Source: JBBROS01 sp965260995 (lineage in GTDB: Bacteria; Pseudomonadota; Alphaproteobacteria; Acetobacterales; Acetobacteraceae). From it: a DNA stretch of 64,000 nt. Numbering within the stretch: the stretch's first letter is position 1; the number at the start of each line of letters is the position of its first letter. The position numbers and the translations under genes are program-made. The stretch spans positions 1 to 64,000 of the forward strand of contig CBDHCD010000001.1 of assembly GCA_965260995.1 (NCBI GenBank). The letters are read 5' to 3'. Positions 33,614 through 46,084 of the stretch are shown piece after piece. The notes beneath the pieces are model-generated. The model did not search any database. It was not told the origin of the DNA and was given only the letters and a program-made list of their open reading frames with translations.

Positions 33614-34124
33614 CGCCGAGCGCCCGGACGATGCCGTCGACGATGACGGGCGGGCGGGGATCGACGGACACGGTGAGCGGGCGTTCGTCCGCGCCCGGCT
33701 CCTCCAGGGTGACGAACTGGCTGTGCATCAGGCTCGGCGGCATGAAGTGGCTGTGCCGGGCCGCCTGCCGGCCTTCGATCAGCGCGTGGTCGCCGCGGAG
33801 ATAGACCAGCCGGACGTCGCCGCGGCCGCCGATGAGCACGGCGCGGTAGGCGCGCTTCAGGGCCGAGCAGGCCAGCACGCCGTGGCGGCCGACGGCGCGG
33901 GTGGCGTCGATCCAGGCGGCCATGGCGGCGAGCCAGGGCCAACGGTCGTCGTCCATCAACGGCACGCCGCCGGCCATCTTGCGGACGTTGGCCGGGGAAT
34001 GGAAATGGTCGGCGTCGCCGAACTCCCAGCCGAGGCGGCCGGCGAGCAGGGCGGCGACCGTGGTCTTGCCGGAGCCGGACACGCCCATGACGACGAGCAC
34101 GGAAGGAAGCGCCTGGGATGCCAT
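33606..34124 (-). CDS. gntK: Gluconokinase
   Basis: A 172-residue P-loop kinase that phosphorylates gluconate to 6-phosphogluconate with ATP. The P-loop is VMGVSGSGKTTVAALLA (about 12-28). GDADHFHSPANVRKMAGGVPL, then DDDRWPWL, and ACSALKRAYR are characteristic of GntK. It lies after a palindromic intergenic element and before rpiA, with which it overlaps by 8 bp. Its product is the direct substrate of the gnd enzyme encoded upstream in the cluster, letting gluconate bypass glucose-6-phosphate dehydrogenase, which is not encoded here. Confidence 0.95.
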   Translation of the reverse strand: MASQALPSVLVVMGVSGSGKTTVAALLAGRLGWEFGDADHFHSPANVRKMAGGVPLMDDDRWPWLAAMAAWIDATRAVGRHGVLACSALKRAYRAVLIGGRGDVRLVYLRGDHALIEGRQAARHSHFMPPSLMHSQFVTLEEPGADERPLTVSVDPRPPVIVDGIVRALGGE

Positions 34125-34407
34125 GAGCGGGAGACTAGAGCGGTTTCATGTTACATGAAACCACTCCAGCCATCGTTCCACGCGGTTGCTCAGTTTGGTC
34201 GGACGCGAGGTGCGCCCGACCAAACTGAAACCGCTCTAGAGCACTTTCCGGTCAAGTCGATCGCTTGAGCAGGAGTGGGCTCACCGAAACGAGCAGCGAG
34301 ACCACGAAACACGGGGCTCAGGCGAATGGAACATGCTCCCGCCGGCGATCGTCCCGACTGAGAAAGTGGCGCGCATCGCCGCCGTGGCCGATGGCACGGT
34401 TCGTACG
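34125..34407. repeat. Intergenic palindromic element with nested hairpins
   Basis: Between pgl and gntK. An outer perfect 14-bp inverted repeat (CTAGAGCGGTTTCA 34135-34148; complement 34226-34239) encloses two hairpins: a 10-bp stem with one central base (34142-34162), overlapping the outer arm, and a 12-bp stem CAGTTTGGTCGG/CCGACCAAACTG (34191-34202, 34216-34227). It resembles the REP-like or MITE-like palindromes of alphaproteobacterial genomes. It may attenuate or stabilise the operon message. No gene is supported in 34240-34407. Confidence 0.7.
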
Positions 34408-35115
34408 CTAGGCCGCACCTGTGCCGGCGGCGGCCTCATCCAGCCACCAATGCAGGAGGCCGGCGGGACGGTAGTGCGACGCCGGCAGGTCCGGATCGGC
34501 GGCGCGGACGCGGGCGACCACGCCCTGCTTGTCCTGGCCCACGACGAGGAACGCGGCGTGGCGGCAGCTTTCCAGCGGCGGCCAGGTCAAGGTGATGCGG
34601 GTCGGCTCGCCCGGCGGGGTGACGGCGGCGGCCCAGGCGGCGCGCTCGTGCAGCACCGGCTCGCCGGGGAACAGGGAGGCGGTGTGGCCGTTGGCGCCGA
34701 GGCCGAGCAGCACCAGGTCGAACAGCGGCGCGGCCGGGTCGTCGTGGACGCGGCGCAGCATGGCGTCGTACTGGCGCGCCGCCTGCTCTGGGGTGAGGCC
34801 CTGCGTCGGCACGGGATGGATGTTGGCCTCCGCCACGCCGGCCGGGCCGAGCATGGCGGCGCGCGCCATGCCCTGGTTGCTGCGCGGGTCGTCGGGCGGC
34901 ACGAAGCGTTCGTCGCCCCAGAACCAGTGCACGCGGTCCCAAGGCATGCGCTCGCGGTAAGGCGCGCGGGCCAGCGTCTCGTAGAGCAGCCTCGGGGTCG
35001 AGCCGCCGGCGAGCGAGACGGCGATGCGGCCCGGCTTGCCAGCGAAGTCGTCGGTGATCCAGCCGGCGGCGGCCTCGGCCAGCGCCGCCGGGTCGGGACG
35101 GACGAGGTTGGTCAC
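34408..35115 (-). CDS. pgl: 6-phosphogluconolactonase
   Basis: 235 residues; hydrolyses 6-phosphogluconolactone to 6-phosphogluconate, step two of the oxidative pentose-phosphate pathway. Motifs AVSLAGGSTPRLLYETLA, WFWGDERFVPPDDPRSN and LLGLGANGHTASLFPG are diagnostic of the NagB/Pgl-like family, Pgl type. The start is GTG 35115, in GTGA overlap with the HAD gene stop. The enzyme that makes its substrate (zwf) is not in the window. Confidence 0.95.
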   Translation of the reverse strand: MTNLVRPDPAALAEAAAGWITDDFAGKPGRIAVSLAGGSTPRLLYETLARAPYRERMPWDRVHWFWGDERFVPPDDPRSNQGMARAAMLGPAGVAEANIHPVPTQGLTPEQAARQYDAMLRRVHDDPAAPLFDLVLLGLGANGHTASLFPGEPVLHERAAWAAAVTPPGEPTRITLTWPPLESCRHAAFLVVGQDKQGVVARVRAADPDLPASHYRPAGLLHWWLDEAAAGTGAA

Positions 35116-35936
35116 GGGCGGGCCTCCTGCGCGGCGGCTTCGGGCAGGATGAAGCGGTCGACCGCCTGCGCCCAGCCGTCCTGGTCGTTGGCGGCGGTGG
35201 TGCGGGTGGCGGCGGCCCGGGTCTCGTCCGAGCCGTTGCCCATCGCCACCGACAGCCCGGCGACGCGGAACATCGGCACGTCGTTGGCCATGTCGCCCAG
35301 CACGGCCACCTCGGCCAGCGCCACGCCCTGGTGCCGGGCCAGCGCCCGCACGGCGTAGCCCTTGTTGGCGTCCCGGTGGGTGAGGTCGAGGTAGTAGGTC
35401 TGGGAACGGTACGCCGTCGCGGCCTCGCCGACCAGCGCCTGCAGCTCGGCCTCGACCGAGGCGAGCTTGGCGAAGTCGTCACTGACGCCGACCAGCTTGC
35501 CGACCTGCTCGACGTACGGGCCGTAGTCGTCGACGACGCGGGCCGCGAAGCCGATGGTGTGGCGCTCGTGCTCGACGTAGACGCCCTGGGCGTCGGGCGC
35601 CAGCCACTCGTCCTGGGTGAACAGCCAGGCATCGACGCCGCGGGCAGCGAATAGGCCGAGCGCCTGTCGCACGATGGCGGCGGGGGCCGGGTTCCACTCG
35701 ATGACCGCGCCGCCGGGCATGACGATCGCGCCGCCGTTGAACCCGGCATAGGGGGCTAGGAGGCCGAGCCGCTCGCAGATGGCGGCGATGCCGCGCGGCG
35801 GACGGGCGCTGACGAGGGCGAGCGGGATGCCGGCGTCCTGCAGCCGGCGGGCGGCGGCGGCGGTGCCGGGCGAGACGGACTTGTCCGGCTGCACCAGCGT
35901 GCCGTCCACGTCTGAGATGACGAGCCGGACCGTCAC
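35112..35936 (-). CDS. Cof-type HAD hydrolase
   Basis: 274 residues, HAD superfamily with a type IIB cap. The nucleophile motif is ISDVDGTLVQPD (Asp10), motif II VSARPPRG, and the C-terminal Asp motif AVLGDMANDVPMF. Such enzymes dephosphorylate sugar phosphates or flavin precursors. Its place between gnd and pgl suggests a sugar-phosphate substrate or removal of a side product. It starts at GTG 35936, which overlaps the stop of a 20-codon reading frame (GTGA), and it overlaps pgl at its end. Confidence 0.88.
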   Translation of the reverse strand: MTVRLVISDVDGTLVQPDKSVSPGTAAAARRLQDAGIPLALVSARPPRGIAAICERLGLLAPYAGFNGGAIVMPGGAVIEWNPAPAAIVRQALGLFAARGVDAWLFTQDEWLAPDAQGVYVEHERHTIGFAARVVDDYGPYVEQVGKLVGVSDDFAKLASVEAELQALVGEAATAYRSQTYYLDLTHRDANKGYAVRALARHQGVALAEVAVLGDMANDVPMFRVAGLSVAMGNGSDETRAAATRTTAANDQDGWAQAVDRFILPEAAAQEARP

Positions 35937-35995
35937 GGCAGCGGCAGCCAGTGGCGGTCGTCGCCCGCCGACAGGCGGATGCGCTCGGTGTCCAT
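35933..35995 (-). CDS. Possible 20-residue coupled small ORF
   Basis: ATG 35995, 8 bp after the gnd stop, opens 20 codons beginning MDTERIRL and ending in HWLPLP before TGA at 35935-35933. That stop overlaps the GTG start of the HAD gene. It could be a translational coupling leader, a true microprotein, or the remnant of a lost gene. No homologue is recognised. The spacing and the GTGA overlap are the only evidence. Confidence 0.35.
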   Translation of the reverse strand: MDTERIRLSAGDDRHWLPLP

Positions 35996-36002
35996 GAGAG
36001 GG

Positions 36003-36989
<987 letters not shown>

Positions 36990-37026
36990 CGCTCGCTCCT
37001 CGTTGCGGTCCGGGCGCGGCCCGCCC

Positions 37027-39882
37027 TCACGACAAGGCCGCCTGGAACGCCTTGGTCAGCCGGGCCAGCCCCGCGTCCACGTCGGGGCCGAGGTGCACCC
37101 GCAGCGCCCGGCGGCGGCGCTCCGTCAGCACGTCGAAGTCGCCGCGGGCCTGCGCCGCCTCGACGGTGCCGAAGCTGTAGTTGGCGCCCGGCACCGCCAG
37201 GTCGGCCGCGTCGTCGGCGGTGATCTGCACGATGACGCCGCTGTTGGGGCCACCCTTGTAGGCCTGTCCGGTCGAATGGAGGAAGCGCGGCCCGAAGCCG
37301 ACGCAGGTGGCGACGTGGCGCGCGTCGCGCACCTGGGCGCGAAGCTGCGTCAGCGCCTTGGTGTGGGCCTCGCTGCGGTCGATGTAGGCCAGCAGCGCCA
37401 GGTAGTCGCCCGCGCCGGCCTGGGCCAGGTGGGCGCGGACCACGGCGTCGAGGCCGCCGTTCCCGAGCGTCTGCTTGTTGGCGTCGTCGGTGAACAGCTT
37501 GATGCCGTCCTCGTCCAAGAACGGCGTCTCGCCGGGCAGCTCGCCGTCTCGGGCGTAGGCGTCGGTGAGCTTGCGGGTCTCGACCTTGCTGGCCTCCACG
37601 TCCGGCTGGTCGAACGGGTTGATGCCGATGACGCTGCCGGCGACGGCGGTGGCGAACTCCCACAGGTAGAACGCCTGGCCGACCTGCATCGGCCCGCCGA
37701 GCACGAGCCGCGCCACCGGGTGCCCGGCCTGCTCCAAGGCGTCCACCGCCTTGCCCTGCGCCGCGTCCGCTTGGCCGCCCAGGGTCAGGTAGGCGAAGAA
37801 CCGGTCCTTGCCGTAAACCTCGGGTGGCCCCAGCGGCTCCTGGTCCACCGGCACGATGCCGTGCCCCTGCTTGCCGGTGCTCTCGGCCAGCAATTGCTCC
37901 AGCCACGCGCCGACGCTGTCCAGGCCCGGCCCGGCGACGATCGTCACCTTGTCCTGCCCGGCCTTGGCCGCCTCGCCCAGCGCCAGGCCGAGCTGCACGC
38001 CCGGGTTGGCGCCGGGCGGCGTGCCGGCGGCGCAGGAGCGGACCATCAGGCCGGCGCTGTGCAGGAAGGCCCGGAGATCGAGGCCCATCGCCGCGGCCGG
38101 GACCAGGCCGAAGTTGGACAGCACGGAATAGCGCCCGCCGATCGCCGGGTCGCCCATGAACACGCGGCGGAACCGGTCGCGCTCCGCTTCGGTTTGCAGC
38201 TTGGAGCCGGGGTCGGTGACGGCGACGAAGTGCTGGCCGGCCTCGTCGCCCACCGCCTGCGTCATCTTGTCCCAGAAGAACGCCTTGAGGATGTTCGGCT
38301 CCAAAGTGCTGCCGGACTTGCTGCTGACGATGCACAGCGTCCGTGCCATGTCGACCCGCCCGGCGAAGGCGGCGATCTGCGCCGGGTCGGTGCTGTCCAG
38401 CACCAGCAGCTCAGGGAAGCCGGGCGTCGGCCCGAACGTCTCGCCCAGCACCTCCGGCCCCAGGCTCGACCCGCCCATGCCGAGCAACAGCACGTGCTCG
38501 AACCCGGCCGACTTCACATCATCCTGAAAGGCGAGCAGCGCCGGCAGGTCGGCGGCGCGCTCGTCCACCACGCGCAGCCAGCCGAGCCACTCGGCCTCGT
38601 CCGCGCCGGACCACACGCGGGCGTCGCCGGCCCACAGGTCGCGCAGCTTGCCGTTCGCGCGCCATTCCTCGCCCGCCGCCCGCGCCTTGGCCTGCAGGGC
38701 GTCGGGCAGCATGACGGACAGCCTGGCGATCTCGTCGCCCAGCATGGCCACGCGCTTGTCGGCGACGGTGCCGAGCAGCTTGTCGGCGGCGTCGGCGAAC
38801 AGCTCGACCCCGTTCTCCACCAGCGTCACCGTGACGCCCGCCAGGTCGAGCCCGGCCCGCTCGGCCTCGGCGAGCACCTCGCGCGCGCCGTCCACGTCCT
38901 CGGTCAGGGTCTCGGCGGCGCGGCCGTGGTCGCGGAACGCGTCCATCGTGGCCGGCGGGATGGTATTGACCGTGTCGCGGCCGATCAGCTGCTCGACGTA
39001 CATCACGTCGCTGTAGGCCTTGTCCTTGACGCCGGTGCTGGCCCACAGCAGCCGCTGCGGCAGCGCCCCCTGCCCCGCCAGCTTGGCCCAGCGCGGCGAG
39101 GACACCAGGCCGAGGTAGTGCTGGTAGGCGAGCTTGGCGTTGGCGATGGCGACCTTGCCGCGCAGGTCCTTGAGCCCGGCTTCCCCGGCCTTGACCCGCT
39201 CGTCGATCTTCTTGTCGATCACGCTGTCGATGCGGCTGACGAAGAAGGAGGCGACGCTGGACAGCCCGGCGATGCTGTCGCCCCGGGCGGCCCGCTCCTC
39301 CAGCCCGGCCATGAACGCCTCCGCCACCGCCTCGTAGGCGCCCTGCGCGAACAGCAGCGTCACGTTGATGTTGATGCCGTCGGCGATCAGGGTGCGGATG
39401 GCCGGCACGCCCGCCTCGGTGCCGGGCACCTTGACCATCAGGTTCTCGCGCCCGACCGCCTGCCACAAGCGCCTGGCTTCCGCGACCGTCTCGTCCGTGC
39501 GCAGCGCCAGGTAGGGCGACACCTCCAGGCTGACGTAGCCGTCCACCTTGCCGGTCGCCTCGTACACGGGCCGCATCCGGTCGGCCGCCTGCTGGATGTC
39601 CTCGATGGCCAGCGCCTCGTAGATGTCGAGCGCGTCGTGGTCGCCGGCCTCGGCGAGCTGCTTGAACCCGGCGTCGTAGTCGGTCCCCTCCCCCATCGCC
39701 TTCTGGAAGATGGCCGGGTTGCTGGTGATGCCCTTGAGGCCGTCGCGGTCGATCAACTGTTGCAGCCCGTCGGCGGTGAAGCTGCGCTGGATGAAGTCGA
39801 GCCAAGGGCTTTGGCCGAAGGCCTCAAGCTGCTTCAACGGGTTGGCGGTGCCGAGATCGCCGGGCCGGTTCACGATGTTCAT
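37027..39882 (-). CDS. tal-pgi: Bifunctional transaldolase / glucose-6-phosphate isomerase
   Basis: 951 residues, two fused enzymes. Residues 1 to about 365 are a transaldolase: GITSNPAIFQKA (51-62), the Schiff-base lysine Lys151 in LMVKVPGTEAG, and LLWASTGVKDKAYSDV. Residues about 380-951 are a glucose-6-phosphate isomerase with LLLGMGGSSLGPEVLG, IVSSKSGSTLEPNIL, and HGIVPVDQEPLGPPEVYGKDR. The fusion is typical of acetic acid bacteria and some actinobacteria. The start has a strong ribosome-binding site (GAAGGAG). It would link fructose 6-phosphate recycling to the oxidative branch, giving a cyclic pathway. The 137 bp to tkt hold nothing recognised. Confidence 0.96.
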   Translation of the reverse strand: MNIVNRPGDLGTANPLKQLEAFGQSPWLDFIQRSFTADGLQQLIDRDGLKGITSNPAIFQKAMGEGTDYDAGFKQLAEAGDHDALDIYEALAIEDIQQAADRMRPVYEATGKVDGYVSLEVSPYLALRTDETVAEARRLWQAVGRENLMVKVPGTEAGVPAIRTLIADGININVTLLFAQGAYEAVAEAFMAGLEERAARGDSIAGLSSVASFFVSRIDSVIDKKIDERVKAGEAGLKDLRGKVAIANAKLAYQHYLGLVSSPRWAKLAGQGALPQRLLWASTGVKDKAYSDVMYVEQLIGRDTVNTIPPATMDAFRDHGRAAETLTEDVDGAREVLAEAERAGLDLAGVTVTLVENGVELFADAADKLLGTVADKRVAMLGDEIARLSVMLPDALQAKARAAGEEWRANGKLRDLWAGDARVWSGADEAEWLGWLRVVDERAADLPALLAFQDDVKSAGFEHVLLLGMGGSSLGPEVLGETFGPTPGFPELLVLDSTDPAQIAAFAGRVDMARTLCIVSSKSGSTLEPNILKAFFWDKMTQAVGDEAGQHFVAVTDPGSKLQTEAERDRFRRVFMGDPAIGGRYSVLSNFGLVPAAAMGLDLRAFLHSAGLMVRSCAAGTPPGANPGVQLGLALGEAAKAGQDKVTIVAGPGLDSVGAWLEQLLAESTGKQGHGIVPVDQEPLGPPEVYGKDRFFAYLTLGGQADAAQGKAVDALEQAGHPVARLVLGGPMQVGQAFYLWEFATAVAGSVIGINPFDQPDVEASKVETRKLTDAYARDGELPGETPFLDEDGIKLFTDDANKQTLGNGGLDAVVRAHLAQAGAGDYLALLAYIDRSEAHTKALTQLRAQVRDARHVATCVGFGPRFLHSTGQAYKGGPNSGVIVQITADDAADLAVPGANYSFGTVEAAQARGDFDVLTERRRRALRVHLGPDVDAGLARLTKAFQAALS

Positions 39883-40019
39883 CGCGGGGTCTCCTTCGGG
39901 CTTGGTCTATGGCGGGCTTAGTCGGTGACGGGTGCGCCCATATCGTGATGCTTGGTCGGCGCAAGGTCGAATCCAAGGGGTCCGGGGTGGTCCAAGGCAG
40001 TCAGGCGGGGCAGCCGTCC

Positions 40020-42095
40020 CTACGCTCCCGCGCGCCCCGCCTGCTCCCGCGCGGCATCCAGCACCGCCTCGGGCGTGAAGCCGAACTTGGTGGCGAGCGC
40101 CGAAGCCGGGGCGCTGGCGCCGAAGGTGTGCATCCCGATGACGCTGCCCTTCGGGCCGGCGTAACGGTCCCAGCCGAACGTGGCACCCTGTTCCACCGTG
40201 ACCCGGCTGGTGATGGCGGGGGGCAGCACCTCGTCGCGGTAGGCTTGGTCCTGCCGCTCGAACAGCTCCCAGCTTGGCATGCTGACGACGCGCGCCGCAA
40301 CCCCGTCCTTCTTCAGCGCCTCGTACGCGCCGAGGCACAGGCTCACCTCGCTGCCGGTGCCGATCAGGATCACGCGGGGGTCGGGGCTGTCGGCCAGCAC
40401 GTAAGCGCCGCGGGCGAGGCCGGCGGCGGCGGCGTACTGCTCGCGGTCGACGGTCGGCAGCGCCTGGCGGCTGAGGACCAGCGCCACCGGGTGATGGCGG
40501 GACGCCATCGCCACGCGCCACGCCTCCGCCACCTCGTTGGCGTCGCCGGGACGGATCACGAGCATCCCGGGTACGGCGCGGAGCGAGATCAGCTGCTCGA
40601 CCGGCTGATGGGTCGGCCCGTCCTCGCCGACGCCGATGCTGTCGTGGGTGAAGATGTAGATGACCGGCAGCTCCATGATCGCGGCCAGCCGGATCGGCGG
40701 CTTCATGTAGTCGCTGAAGATCAGGAACCCCGAGCCGTAGGCGCGGATGCCCGACAGCGCGATGCCGTTGCACACGCTGCCCATGGCGTGCTCGCGGATG
40801 CCGAAGTGCATGTTGCGGCCGGTGTAGTCGCCGGCCTCGAAGCTGCCCGCCCCCGGGAACGTGAGGTTGGACTTGGTGCTGGGCGCGAGGTCGGCCGCGC
40901 CGCCGATCAGCCACGGCACGTGCGGCGCGATGGCGTTCAACACCTTCTGCGAGCTGTCGCGCGACGCCAGGCCCTTGGCGTCGGCCGGGAAGCTCGGGAT
41001 GTCCGCGTCCCAGCCGTCCGGCAGGTCGTGGCGGTCCATCTGGTCGAGCTCGCGCGCCAGGTCCGGGAATTGCCCGCGATACTCGGCCAGCATCCCGGTC
41101 CACTCGCGTCGCAGCCGCGCGCCGCGCTCCCCGAGCGTCTCGGAGAACCGCTCGCGCACCCCGTCCGGGACCAGGAACTGCGCGTCCTCCGGCCAGCCGT
41201 AGAACCGCTTGGCGGCCTTGATCTCCTCCTCGCCGAGCGGCTCGCCGTGCGCCTCGCGCGTGCCCTGCTTCTTGGGCGCGCCGTAGCCGATGATGCTGTG
41301 AACCACGATCATAGTCGGCCGGTCGGTGACGCCCTCCGCCTCGCGCAGCAGGTCGGCCAGCCCGGCCGTGTCGTTGGCGTCGTCGAGGTGCAGCACGTGC
41401 CAGCCGTAGCTCTCGAACCGCTTGCCCACGTCCTCGCTGAACGCGAGGCCGGTCGCGCCCTCGATGGTGATGTGGTTGCTGTCGTAGATCCACAGCAGGT
41501 TGGACAGCCTGAGGTGCCCGGCCAGGCTCGCCGCCTCGCCCGACACGCCTTCCATCATGTCGCCGTCGCCGCACATGGCGTAGACCCGGTAGTCGTAGAG
41601 CGGGAAGCCCGGCCGGTTGTAGCGCCCGGCGAACCAGCGCTGCGCCATCGCCATGCCGACCGAGTTCGCCACCCCCTGCCCCAGCGGCCCGGTCGTGGTC
41701 TCGACGCCCGACGTATAGCTGTACTCGGGATGGCCCGGCGTCACGCTCGACAGTTGGCGGAACTGCTTGAGGTCCTCCAGCGACACCGCCTCCTCGTTGG
41801 TCGGCCCGTGCTCGCCGAGCTTCCGCACCCCGGCCAGGTGCAGCAGCGCGTAGAGCAGCATGCTGGCGTGGCCGACCGAGAGCACGAAACGGTCGCGGTT
41901 GGGCCAGGCCGGGTCCTGCGGGTCGAAGCGCAGCACGTCCTGCCACAAGGTGTAGGCGACCGGGGCCAGCGCCATCGGCGTGCCGGGATGGCCGGACTTC
42001 GCCTTCTGCACCGCGTCCATCGCCAGGGTGCGGATGGTGTTGATGCACTGGACGTCGATCCCGGTGCGTCCCGCCTGGTCCCCGTCTGCCGCCAT
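40020..42095 (-). CDS. tkt: Transketolase
   Basis: About 691 residues, thiamine-diphosphate enzyme of the non-oxidative pentose-phosphate pathway. Signatures are AKSGHPGTPMALAPVAYTLW (N-terminal), the ThDP/metal site CGDGDMMEGVSGEAASLAGH, then LWIYDSNHITIEG, and the pyrimidine-domain segment FTHDSIGVGEDGPTHQPVEQL. ATG 42095 has an AGGA site 8 bases upstream and gives normal length; the upstream extension is not conserved. First gene of the leftward cluster. Its promoter should lie in 42096-42325, shared with divergent chaC. That stretch contains an AT-rich island (42278-42320) but no clear consensus. Confidence 0.96.
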   Translation of the reverse strand: MAADGDQAGRTGIDVQCINTIRTLAMDAVQKAKSGHPGTPMALAPVAYTLWQDVLRFDPQDPAWPNRDRFVLSVGHASMLLYALLHLAGVRKLGEHGPTNEEAVSLEDLKQFRQLSSVTPGHPEYSYTSGVETTTGPLGQGVANSVGMAMAQRWFAGRYNRPGFPLYDYRVYAMCGDGDMMEGVSGEAASLAGHLRLSNLLWIYDSNHITIEGATGLAFSEDVGKRFESYGWHVLHLDDANDTAGLADLLREAEGVTDRPTMIVVHSIIGYGAPKKQGTREAHGEPLGEEEIKAAKRFYGWPEDAQFLVPDGVRERFSETLGERGARLRREWTGMLAEYRGQFPDLARELDQMDRHDLPDGWDADIPSFPADAKGLASRDSSQKVLNAIAPHVPWLIGGAADLAPSTKSNLTFPGAGSFEAGDYTGRNMHFGIREHAMGSVCNGIALSGIRAYGSGFLIFSDYMKPPIRLAAIMELPVIYIFTHDSIGVGEDGPTHQPVEQLISLRAVPGMLVIRPGDANEVAEAWRVAMASRHHPVALVLSRQALPTVDREQYAAAAGLARGAYVLADSPDPRVILIGTGSEVSLCLGAYEALKKDGVAARVVSMPSWELFERQDQAYRDEVLPPAITSRVTVEQGATFGWDRYAGPKGSVIGMHTFGASAPASALATKFGFTPEAVLDAAREQAGRAGA

Positions 42096-42325
42096 GTCCG
42101 TGTCCTTTTCGAGATCGAGCCGGGTTTCGTGCCGCCTTCGCGGCCCACCTTCGCGCATGTCAGGCACGCTGGCGAGGGGGCGGTGTCCGGTGACAACGTG
42201 CCAGGTGAAGGCGCGTTCGCTGCCCGGCAGCGCGATCCGGGTGGCGATGATGATTTTTTCGCGCCCCACGCGACTGTGCGGTGCAATAATCGTGTTATTA
42301 ACTTTGGCCGGCTACATATCTGAGC

Positions 42326-43051
42326 ATGATGGTTCTCACCCGCGCCCTGCTGGAACAAGGCGGCATGCTCCGCATGGTCGCGGAAAGCTCGCCCGCCCTG
42401 CAGATTCTGACGGAGGCGGAGCGGGCGGCGTCGCTGGCCGCCACCCTGGCCCGCCGGCCGCCGGGGCGGGACGGCGTGTGGCTGTTCGCCTACGGCTCCC
42501 TGATCTGGAACCCGGCCATCGAGTTCGCCGAGCGCCGCTTCGCCCGGGTGCAGGGCTGGCACCGCGCCTTCTGCCTGTCCACGGTCGCCGGGCGCGGCAG
42601 CCCGGACGCGCCCGGCCTGGTGCTGGGGCTCGACCGCGGCGGGGCCTGCAACGGGGCGGCGTTCCGGGTCGATGAATCGGTGCTGGACTGCGAGCTGGCC
42701 CTGCTGTGGCAGCGGGAGATGCTGTCCGGCAGCTATCGCCCGCGCTGGGTGACGCTGCGCGGCGCGGACGGCGCGCCGTTCGGCCAGGCCATCGCCTTCA
42801 CCATCTGCCGCGCCGGCCTCTACTACACGGGCCGGCTGGCGCAGCCGGAACTGGTGTGGCGCCTCGCCACCGCGCGCGGCGCGCTGGGCAGCTCGGCCGA
42901 CTACCTGTTCCGCACCCGCGACGGGCTGCGGGCGCTCGGCATCCACGACCGCTACGTGGAAGCGCTGGCCCGGCAGGTCGAAACCCACCCCGGGCGTCCA
43001 GACCTTGAACACCGAGACCCTGGACGCGCCGACGCGGCAGCGCCATCTTAG
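42326..43051 (+). CDS. chaC: ChaC-type gamma-glutamylcyclotransferase
   Basis: 241 residues. The family's substrate loop FAYGSLIWNPAIEFAERR (about 54-71) and GSYRPRWV are present; the catalytic glutamate is probably in FRVDESVLDCELALLWQREM. ChaC enzymes cleave glutathione to 5-oxoproline and Cys-Gly. The N-terminal 40 residues precede the conserved domain and may contain a later true start. The C-terminus is polar with HRDPGRADAAAPS. It ends 5 bp before uvrB, so the genes may share a transcript. Confidence 0.88.
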   Translation: MMVLTRALLEQGGMLRMVAESSPALQILTEAERAASLAATLARRPPGRDGVWLFAYGSLIWNPAIEFAERRFARVQGWHRAFCLSTVAGRGSPDAPGLVLGLDRGGACNGAAFRVDESVLDCELALLWQREMLSGSYRPRWVTLRGADGAPFGQAIAFTICRAGLYYTGRLAQPELVWRLATARGALGSSADYLFRTRDGLRALGIHDRYVEALARQVETHPGRPDLEHRDPGRADAAAPS

Positions 43052-43056
43052 GGACC

Positions 43057-45261
<2,205 letters not shown>

Positions 45262-45364
45262 GCGGCAGGTTGAGCGCCAGGTTCGGTGCCAGGGTCGGTG
45301 CTAGGTCCTGGCCGGGTGCCGAAAACCCGCTGACACGCGGCCTGAACCGCCCTATGTCTTGGTC

Positions 45365-46054
45365 ATGGACACGAACGAGTTCGACAAGGCCGTGATCGGC
45401 GCGGTGTTCCAGCAGGCCGGGCTGTTGGGCTGGCGGGACACGGCGCTGGTGAGCGCCGCGCGCGATGCCGGGCTTGACCTGGCGCGGGTGCGGGCGCGCT
45501 TCCCGACCAAGACCGCCGTGCTGCTGCGCTTCGGCACGGTCGCCGACCAGGCGGCGCTGGCCGGCGCGACGGGCGAGGGCACCCACCGCGAGCGGCTGTT
45601 CGACGTGCTGATGCTGCGCTTCGACCAGTTGCAGCAGCACCGCGGCGGCGTGCTGGCGCTGATGGAGTCGCTGCGGACCGACCCGGGGCTGGCCTTGCTG
45701 CTCTACGGCGCCACCCTGCGCAGCATGCAGTGGCTGCTCGACGCGGCGGAGGTGCCGAGCACCGGCGTCGCCGGGGCGCTCAGGGTGCACGGGCTGGTGG
45801 CGATCTGGGCCTACGCGCTGCGCGCCTGGGAGCGGGACGACGGCGCTGACCTGCCGGCGACGATGGCCGCGGTCGATCAAGGATTGGACCGGGCGATGCA
45901 GGCGGAGGCGATGCTGCCCGGCCACCGCCCGCCGCCCGCCGAGTCGGAGCCGCTCATGCCCGAGCCGCCCACGCCCGAGCCGCCGCCCCAACCGCCGCCT
46001 ATCATGCCAGGCCCGTCCATCGCGGCTTCGGATGACGGGCCGGCCGTGATATGA
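45365..46054 (+). CDS. COQ9-like / TetR-fold protein
   Basis: About 229 residues. The N-terminal segment (residues 1-50) resembles a TetR helix-turn-helix with degenerate recognition features (GWRDTALVSAARDAGLDLARVRARFP). The rest resembles the COQ9 C-terminal domain (RERLFDVLMLRFDQLQQHRGGVLALMESL). The proline-rich C-terminus (PEPPTPEPPPQPPP) is not conserved in the family. COQ9 binds lipids in ubiquinone synthesis; in bacteria the role is less certain. It lies 30 bp upstream of a phasin gene, so regulation of polyhydroxyalkanoate genes is an alternative. ATG 45365 is chosen over TTG 45359. Confidence 0.65.
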   Translation: MDTNEFDKAVIGAVFQQAGLLGWRDTALVSAARDAGLDLARVRARFPTKTAVLLRFGTVADQAALAGATGEGTHRERLFDVLMLRFDQLQQHRGGVLALMESLRTDPGLALLLYGATLRSMQWLLDAAEVPSTGVAGALRVHGLVAIWAYALRAWERDDGADLPATMAAVDQGLDRAMQAEAMLPGHRPPPAESEPLMPEPPTPEPPPQPPPIMPGPSIAASDDGPAVI

Positions 46055-46084
46055 CGCCCGCGTGACCGCTTGAAGGAGAGCACG

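Noticed and set aside
34142..34162. Possible second parS (GGTTTCATGTTACATGAAACC)
   Set aside because: The half-sites are spaced differently and the CACGTG core is missing; treated as part of a hairpin element.
42278..42320. Promoter for chaC or tkt in the AT-rich island
   Set aside because: AT-rich sequence is present, but no -35/-10 pair with proper spacing could be defended.
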